Positions 7,188 through 11,873 of a stretch of 11,873 nucleotides of DNA are shown here, in pieces. The notes beneath the pieces were generated by a model, which made no database searches, was not told the origin of the DNA, and saw nothing but the letters and a program-made list of their open reading frames with translations. A program made the position numbers and the translations under genes. The stretch comes from JASMTM01 sp964441735 (lineage in GTDB: Bacteria > Thermotogota > Thermotogae > Petrotogales > Kosmotogaceae), in contig CAYTVB010000050.1 in NCBI GenBank assembly GCA_964441735.1, forward strand, positions 1 through 11,873, given 5' to 3'. The first letter of the stretch is position 1. Every line of letters starts with the position of its first letter.

Positions 7188-7217
7188 AAATATGCCCCCA
7201 TTATTGGGGGCATATTT
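7188..7217 (+). terminator. Strong hairpin, terminator of the alkaline phosphatase gene
   Basis: A perfect 13-base stem (AAATATGCCCCCA with its complement) and a TTAT loop, starting 15 bases after the phosphatase stop. The run after the stem (ATTTGATT) is only moderately T-rich on the plus strand. On the minus strand the stem would be followed by a better T-run, so it could stop transcription both ways. Confidence 0.8.
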
Positions 7218-7232
7218 ATTTGATTGTATAAT
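7204..7232 (+). promoter_or_regulatory. Candidate promoter of the M1-like/iadA operon, overlapping the hairpin
   Basis: TATAAT at 7227-7232 is a perfect -10 box. Seventeen bases upstream, TTGGGG (7204-7209; three of six matches) lies in the 3' arm of the terminator hairpin. The start would be near 7239, leaving a leader of only about 11 bases with GAGGTGA (7239-7245) at its very end. Otherwise the operon depends on read-through from the phosphatase gene. Confidence 0.4.
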
Positions 7233-7249
7233 TATCTTGAGGTGAGTTT

Positions 7250-9916
7250 ATGAAAAGAATTATTGGGATAATTGCTGTTTTATTTGCTTTTTCGTTTTTG
7301 TTTTCTGCATCATATAGCATTGAAGCGGATTTCCAACCAGAGGAGCTTACTGTAAGAGGAACCGCTACTATTGTACTTGCTGGTGAAAAATCAGAGTTTC
7401 TTTTATTACCAAATTTAAATGCAAAAGATAATCCCTATCTACATAACTTTTTTGAAAGCGGACGGACCAAAATGGAAATTACAGGAGTCTTCGATTCAAG
7501 TTTTAATAAATTGAATTACAGTATTGAATCGTACCCTTCAACACTCCTCGCTGACAAGGTATTGAGAGAAGAATGCTTTCTCGTGACAGAAGAGAGTGAT
7601 GTAGTGATAATTGGTTTTAAGACGATCTTTGAAGAGAAATTTGAACCTGAAAATGTATTGCAAAAGGATCTTTTTCTGTGGCGTTTTGCCTGGTACCCGT
7701 TACATGTTTCAACCACTGATTCATTTATCTTAAAACCGCACCAATGGAAATTATCTTTAGAGTACCCAAAAAATTGGGAACCAGTAGTGAATGCAAAGGA
7801 AGTTGATAAAGACGTTTGGGAATCAGAAGAAGAGTTATCAGCGTGTCCTCTAATATTTGTAAAGAAAGATAAATATAAAACTTCTTCATTAAAGGGAGAA
7901 AATTACACGGTTAACGTCATTCATAAAAAGGGCTTGACAGGAGTAGGGGCTTCCATAGCTACTTATACAATGCAGGTCCTTAATGTTCTTGAAAAAGATT
8001 TTGGCAGTCTTCCATACACTGATGTAATAGTCTTACAAAACCCCTATCCTGGTCTTTATGGAATGACCACAAGTGGAGTGGTAACACTGGGTGATGGTTT
8101 TTTTACTACGGTTAATCTCTGGATAAATGGACTTCTTGATCCATTGAGTTTGTATGTTGTTGCTCATGAAGTTACCCATCTATGGTTTGGTGTTGGAACA
8201 AGCACGGACTTTCTCAGAGGGAATTTTCTTAGTGAAGGAATAACAGATTACATAGCTCACAATACCTTCAATGAATTATACGGTAGTGATGATTATTTTA
8301 ACTGGGATGCACCCGATTTGTTAATGTCAATTATCAAGGACCTCGGTGTTCCGGAAACATTATCTGAAGCTGATCAATACCTTCTTCTTGATATGAAAAG
8401 ATCAAATGTCGAATCAGCTGTTGCCGATGATGCTGGAGAGATACCGGTGAATTTCCAGAGTATTGTATATTATCAAAAAGCAAAAAGAGCTTTTTTGATG
8501 TTGCAGGATTATCTTGGAAAGGATAAGCTGTATGATATTCTGGCAAAATATCAGGAGGAATCTTTTTATATACCAATGAGTAAAAATTCATTTGTTGAAT
8601 TCATGAATGAATATGTTGATGAAGGCATTATAAGTGATTTATTTTTGAATAAAGACAATTTTGATGCAAGTGTTTATAATAGTTCTGAAGGAATAAAAAT
8701 CGATCTTGATGGCCGGAATGTACCTGTAAAGGTACAGATAATTGGTCCCGAAGCAACAGAAACATTTATTGCAACAAAATCCACAACATTAGATAACTCC
8801 ATTGACTTCAAACAGATTAATATAGATCCTGATTATCATAGTTACGATATTGAGCGTCATAATAATCACTGGCCACCTTTAATAAATAATCCCTTTAAAC
8901 TGAAAAAAGAATACAACAGACTGGATGCCTATGAACTGCAGTTAAATACCTTCATTTCATTTAGCAATAGTGGAGTAATTCTTGGTTCAGGACTGTATTT
9001 TTCGAAGTATCCTTATTATACTTTTGGCTTATTGCAAACCACAGATTATTCTCAAAATATTACATATGAATACTTTGGAGCTCTGGTCCAGTATTCGCCC
9101 GATAACTACAACAATTATGAGCTGAAATTTGATTCTCAGGTAGGTCTTGAAGGTTCATTGTCATTATCATTTCCTGAGCAAATTAAGATCGGAGAAAGTG
9201 CTCCATTATATATGCCAAGAACCTCGATAGACATGAGAGGTTTGTATTCAATCAATTATGACCTGTACCTTCTTGAAGCAGGGTTTTCGTTTGACAATGT
9301 TATAAAAACTGGAATGTATACGGGACTTGCAGGACTTTATGGACATACTGAAACATATGATCCGGCCCTTTTGGAATTACAATTTGGCTACATTCCAGAT
9401 CTTAAATCACCCATCTCCCCGCATATGTCAGTTTTATATTCTGCAGATCTTTATAATCAAGAAATAATCAACCCCTTCTATGACCTTACCACCCTTGTAG
9501 CTACTGATAATTCAACGGATCCGCTGTTTTCCAGTGTTGATGGTTCACAGGATTTGCTAAAAATTGATGCTGGTTTTTCTGTGTCTCAGGAGTTGCAAGA
9601 AAGAGTTAATGTATTAAATCTGTTTTCCTTTGGAGGCATAGGTTTCACTCTGGAAGGCGGTTACAGATATTTTAATACCTCGAGTGATATCTTTAATATA
9701 TTTGAACTCAGCACAACGTTAATGACAAAGTTGTTCATCATCGGTGATACTCCACTAAATTTTGGAATAACCGTAACAGTTCTGGGTGAACCATATAAAG
9801 ACCTTCAGACTATTGCATTAAAGGCGTCCCTTTCTTTGGGAACAGGGATGTATTACAGTACCAAATTTTCCAGTTTAGTAGAAAAATTAACTGATAACTG
9901 GTGGGTGGAACGATGA
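7250..9916 (+). CDS. Secreted M1-peptidase-like protein with C-terminal beta-strand-rich (outer-membrane-barrel-like) region
   Basis: An 888-residue protein with a signal peptide (about residues 1-20). Residues ~150-490 match the gluzincin core of M1 metallopeptidases. HEVTH is at 306-310, and Glu329 (LSEGITDY) follows after the standard 18-residue gap: a full zinc site with the general base Glu307. Tyr408 (VYYQKAKRAF) fits the transition-state tyrosine. At the place of the GAMEN exopeptidase motif it has GMTTSG (from 271), so the glutamate that grips a free N-terminus is gone. An ordinary aminopeptidase activity is therefore doubtful. From about residue 560 on, sequence becomes Gly/Tyr/Ser-rich with alternating hydrophobic residues, suggestive of many amphipathic strands, ending SLGTGMYYSTKF plus a short tail. 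That looks like an outer-membrane barrel or a stack of surface strands (inference). Preceded by GAGGTGA. Its stop overlaps the iadA start as ATGA. Confidence 0.82.
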   Translation: MKRIIGIIAVLFAFSFLFSASYSIEADFQPEELTVRGTATIVLAGEKSEFLLLPNLNAKDNPYLHNFFESGRTKMEITGVFDSSFNKLNYSIESYPSTLLADKVLREECFLVTEESDVVIIGFKTIFEEKFEPENVLQKDLFLWRFAWYPLHVSTTDSFILKPHQWKLSLEYPKNWEPVVNAKEVDKDVWESEEELSACPLIFVKKDKYKTSSLKGENYTVNVIHKKGLTGVGASIATYTMQVLNVLEKDFGSLPYTDVIVLQNPYPGLYGMTTSGVVTLGDGFFTTVNLWINGLLDPLSLYVVAHEVTHLWFGVGTSTDFLRGNFLSEGITDYIAHNTFNELYGSDDYFNWDAPDLLMSIIKDLGVPETLSEADQYLLLDMKRSNVESAVADDAGEIPVNFQSIVYYQKAKRAFLMLQDYLGKDKLYDILAKYQEESFYIPMSKNSFVEFMNEYVDEGIISDLFLNKDNFDASVYNSSEGIKIDLDGRNVPVKVQIIGPEATETFIATKSTTLDNSIDFKQINIDPDYHSYDIERHNNHWPPLINNPFKLKKEYNRLDAYELQLNTFISFSNSGVILGSGLYFSKYPYYTFGLLQTTDYSQNITYEYFGALVQYSPDNYNNYELKFDSQVGLEGSLSLSFPEQIKIGESAPLYMPRTSIDMRGLYSINYDLYLLEAGFSFDNVIKTGMYTGLAGLYGHTETYDPALLELQFGYIPDLKSPISPHMSVLYSADLYNQEIINPFYDLTTLVATDNSTDPLFSSVDGSQDLLKIDAGFSVSQELQERVNVLNLFSFGGIGFTLEGGYRYFNTSSDIFNIFELSTTLMTKLFIIGDTPLNFGITVTVLGEPYKDLQTIALKASLSLGTGMYYSTKFSSLVEKLTDNWWVER

Positions 9917-11049
9917 TTTTGATCAAAGGAGGAGTTGTTTATACACCCGAGTATTATGGTAAAGCAGACTTATTAATAGCAGGCGACAGGATAGTTGCAC
10001 TCAAAGAACAAATATCTCTGAATAAAGAAAGTGTATTGTTTGATGAGATATTCGATGTTTCTGGAAGTGTTATAGTTCCCGGTTTTGTTGATGGTCACGT
10101 CCACCTTATTGGTGGGGGTGGGGAAGGTGGTTTTACAACCAGAACATCTGGAGCGAAAGAGGAAGATTTTTTAAAAACAGGTACCACTACGGTTGTTGGC
10201 CTGCTTGGCACCGATGGAATAACCAGAGATCTCATATCACTTCTATCTGCAGTTAGAGCATTTAATAAAAGAGGATTAAAATCTTTCATGCTTTCTGGTT
10301 CCTATGGTTTTCCTGTAAAAACTATTACAGGTAATGTAGAAAAAGATATCGTTCTAATACCTGAAATTTTAGGAACAGGCGAGCTGGCAATATCTGATCA
10401 CCGTGGTAGCGGTGTTACAGGGGAAGAATTAAAAAGGCTTGGACTACAGGTCAGACGTGGAGGAATGCTTTCCGGGAAAAAAGGCACCGTTGTTTGTCAT
10501 ATGGGGGGCTCATCTGATGGCATGATTCCTCTTTTTGAAGCTGTGAAAAGTGGCGAATTGCCACCCTCAGTTTTGTTACCCACACATGTTTCAAGAAATG
10601 AAAATTTGCTTAATCAGGCAATAAACTGGGTGGACAAAATTAATGGGTACATTGATTTTACAGCGAGTGAAAAATCGCTGGATTATTTACAGGACCTTAT
10701 GAGGAAAGAGCGTTTGATAAATAATATAACGGTTTCCACTGATGGTTGTGGAAGTTTACCCGTATTTGATAAAGATGGGAATTTGAAGGACATAAAATCA
10801 TCTCCAGTTGATACCCTGGTGAAGTTGTTTAGAGAACTCCTAAAAACTGATTTGCCTTTGGCAACAGCTTTAAAACCTTTTACATATAATCCAGCAAATG
10901 TATTTGGTTTGTTGAATGAAGGAATAGGTCAGATTAAGGTTAATGGAATAGCATCTTTTGTAGTTTTTTGTGGAGACACTTTTGAAATAACCCATGTTTT
11001 TGGTTCCGGAAGGCTACAATACAAGTCTATTGGACATGGACCGGTGTAA
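9913..11049 (+). CDS. iadA: Isoaspartyl dipeptidase
   Basis: A 378-residue cytoplasmic metal-dependent amidohydrolase. It cleaves beta-aspartyl (isoaspartyl) dipeptides, the remains of damaged proteins that normal peptidases cannot handle. The family fingerprint HVHLIGGGGEGGFTTRT supplies His62 and His64. GTTTVVGLLGTDG, AISDHRGS, His196 (VVCHMGG), His225 (LPTHVSRN) and Asp277 (STDGCGS) complete the two-metal site. The bridging ligand is Lys162, carboxylated, in the E. coli enzyme. Here the aligned residue is Glu157 (GTGELAISDH), a variation I believe also occurs in other bacterial members. The start is ATG 9913, giving the typical MILIKGG opening and an ATGA overlap with the upstream gene. 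A GTG at 9901 adds four residues and cannot be fully excluded. The ribosome site is weak (GGTGG), so translation probably depends on coupling to the M1-like gene. Confidence 0.94.
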   Translation: MILIKGGVVYTPEYYGKADLLIAGDRIVALKEQISLNKESVLFDEIFDVSGSVIVPGFVDGHVHLIGGGGEGGFTTRTSGAKEEDFLKTGTTTVVGLLGTDGITRDLISLLSAVRAFNKRGLKSFMLSGSYGFPVKTITGNVEKDIVLIPEILGTGELAISDHRGSGVTGEELKRLGLQVRRGGMLSGKKGTVVCHMGGSSDGMIPLFEAVKSGELPPSVLLPTHVSRNENLLNQAINWVDKINGYIDFTASEKSLDYLQDLMRKERLINNITVSTDGCGSLPVFDKDGNLKDIKSSPVDTLVKLFRELLKTDLPLATALKPFTYNPANVFGLLNEGIGQIKVNGIASFVVFCGDTFEITHVFGSGRLQYKSIGHGPV

Positions 11050-11093
11050 AAAAGCAGTTTCTATAAAGAAAAAAAGAAAAAACATTCGAAATT

Positions 11094-11113
11094 CTCATAA
11101 GTGTTCTTATTAG
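11094..11113. repeat. Inverted repeat between iadA and the SLH gene
   Basis: CTCATAAG-TGTT-CTTATTAG: eight-base arms with one mismatch. It overlaps the -35 region of the downstream promoter. There is no T-run after it, so it is more likely an operator, or chance, than a terminator. Confidence 0.25.
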
Positions 11114-11134
11114 AGGGGCCTATGGTGTTATAAT
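11107..11134 (+). promoter_or_regulatory. Promoter of the SLH/coiled-coil protein gene
   Basis: TGTTATAAT (11126-11134) is a perfect extended -10 element. Sixteen bases upstream lies only a weak TTATTA (11107-11112). The expected start near 11141 gives a leader of about 30 bases with AAGGGGGGA (11155-11163) as ribosome site. Confidence 0.55.
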
Positions 11135-11170
11135 GAAAATACATTTAGTTATGCAAGGGGGGACGGAGTT

Positions 11171-11873
11171 ATGAAGAAAGTGATGACCCTTCTTATCATG
11201 TTATCACTTGCGGCGTTTTTATTTGGTTTTACAGATTTAAATGAAGACCACTGGGCTTATTCAGCTGTCAATGAGCTTTACGAAGAAGGCATACTTGAAG
11301 GTATCTATGAGGAGGATGTTTTTGAAGGCAGTAAAGCTGTTTCAAGATTTGAACTGGCGTTAACTTTACAGAATATTATGGATTACGTTGACGATGGTGA
11401 TAAAACCAATGCTGAAAAACTTGTTGCTCTTGAAACAAGGGTAAAAGCGTTGGAAAGCATTGAAAATTCATTTGAAGACCTGGATGTAAAGACGGAAAGC
11501 AATCTAAGGTTACTTACAGCGCTGGAAAATAAGGTTGAGAAGAATTACAGCGAACTAACTAACAAATATTCTGAACTTGTTAAACAGTTTGGAAATCTGG
11601 AGAGCAAAATGTCCGGGTTTGAGGATAGGATTTCAGCTTTAGAAGATAAAATTGGAAAGATTGATGAAAATGAAAAAGAAATAAAAAATCTAAAAAACAA
11701 GGATTTCGATCTGGGTGAAGAAATCAGCAAAGCAAATGAAACAGCAAAAGAAGCAAAAAAGATAGCTCAAAACGCCCTCGACAAGGTTAACGAATTAACT
11801 CCTGATGTTGGAGAGAATTCACGTTCAATAAGCAATTTACGAACTACAATAAATATTTTGATCATTGCAAATG
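11171..11873 (+). CDS. SLH-domain coiled-coil envelope protein, Omp-alpha/toga-anchor type (3' end outside window)
   Basis: An open frame from ATG 11171 runs without a stop to the window end (234 codons and one base). Residues 1-~19 are a signal peptide (MKKVMTLLIMLSLAAFLFG). Residues ~20-70 are a single SLH domain: FTDLNEDHWAYSAVNELYEEGILEG, then SRFELALTLQNIM, which binds peptidoglycan-linked polymer. From ~80 on the chain is charged and helical with heptad spacing (ETRVKALESIENSF, NLESKMSGFEDRISALEDKI, KEAKKIAQNALDKVNEL), a long coiled coil with no helix-breaking runs until ~residue 213. This matches Omp-alpha of Thermotoga, a rod spanning the gap between cell wall and outer membrane with an anchor at its far end. 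The missing 3' part should hold that anchor; the last residues (TTINILIIAN) already turn hydrophobic. Preceded by AAGGGGGGA. It probably has its own transcript. Confidence 0.85.
   Translation, partial: MKKVMTLLIMLSLAAFLFGFTDLNEDHWAYSAVNELYEEGILEGIYEEDVFEGSKAVSRFELALTLQNIMDYVDDGDKTNAEKLVALETRVKALESIENSFEDLDVKTESNLRLLTALENKVEKNYSELTNKYSELVKQFGNLESKMSGFEDRISALEDKIGKIDENEKEIKNLKNKDFDLGEEISKANETAKEAKKIAQNALDKVNELTPDVGENSRSISNLRTTINILIIAN

Noticed and set aside
8334..8591. Minus-strand open frame of 85 codons inside the M1-like gene
   Set aside because: It is a shadow of a clear coding frame, without a ribosome site or protein motif.
11545..11730. Minus-strand open frame, Ser/Leu/Phe-rich, within the SLH gene
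   Set aside because: Its composition is the antisense of the Glu/Lys-rich coiled coil; there is no ribosome site.

Overview
The window is AT-rich bacterial DNA, densely packed with genes. It looks like a member of the Thermotogae, most plausibly the Kosmotoga/Mesotoga side of that phylum; this is inferred from gene content, not from a marker gene. The strongest pointer is the last gene, a secreted protein with one S-layer homology (SLH) domain followed by a long coiled coil. That is the layout of the Omp-alpha rods that hold the Thermotogae outer 'toga'. A large secreted protein with a beta-strand-rich tail, suggestive of an outer-membrane barrel, also fits a two-membrane cell. No rRNA, tRNA, CRISPR array, insertion sequence or prophage was seen.

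Layout. (1) 1-183 (+): the C-terminal end of an isoprenylcysteine methyltransferase-like membrane protein. It converges on and overlaps an AEC-family transporter (177-1088, -). Upstream of the transporter, on the same strand, is an aldo/keto reductase with a C-terminal two-cluster ferredoxin domain (1128-2255, -). These two probably form one operon. (2) 2503-3033 (+): a small beta-rich lipoprotein of unknown function. (3) 5639 to 3057 (-): a compact operon of a PadR-family regulator, a drug/lipid-type ABC ATPase and an ABC-2 permease. The permease is interrupted by a single in-frame TAA codon. A perfect palindrome abuts the operon's -10 box and looks like the PadR operator. The regulator appears to start at an ATT codon. 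(4) 5853-7172 (+): a secreted alkaline phosphatase followed by a strong hairpin. (5) 7250-11049 (+): an M1-peptidase-like secreted protein with a barrel-like tail, overlapping by ATGA an isoaspartyl dipeptidase (iadA). (6) 11171 to the end (+): the SLH/coiled-coil protein, cut by the window edge.

How they fit together. The right half is mostly envelope and scavenging: periplasmic phosphate release, extracytoplasmic peptide processing coupled to cytoplasmic isoaspartyl-peptide clearance, and the envelope scaffold. The middle is a self-regulated export system that, as written, may be disabled by a nonsense codon. The left is a redox/transport pair. The most unusual items are the interrupted permease with its regulatory region, the probable ATT start of the regulator, and the M1-like protein that has lost the GAMEN glutamate and gained a barrel-like tail. 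No clearly new multi-gene system is evident.
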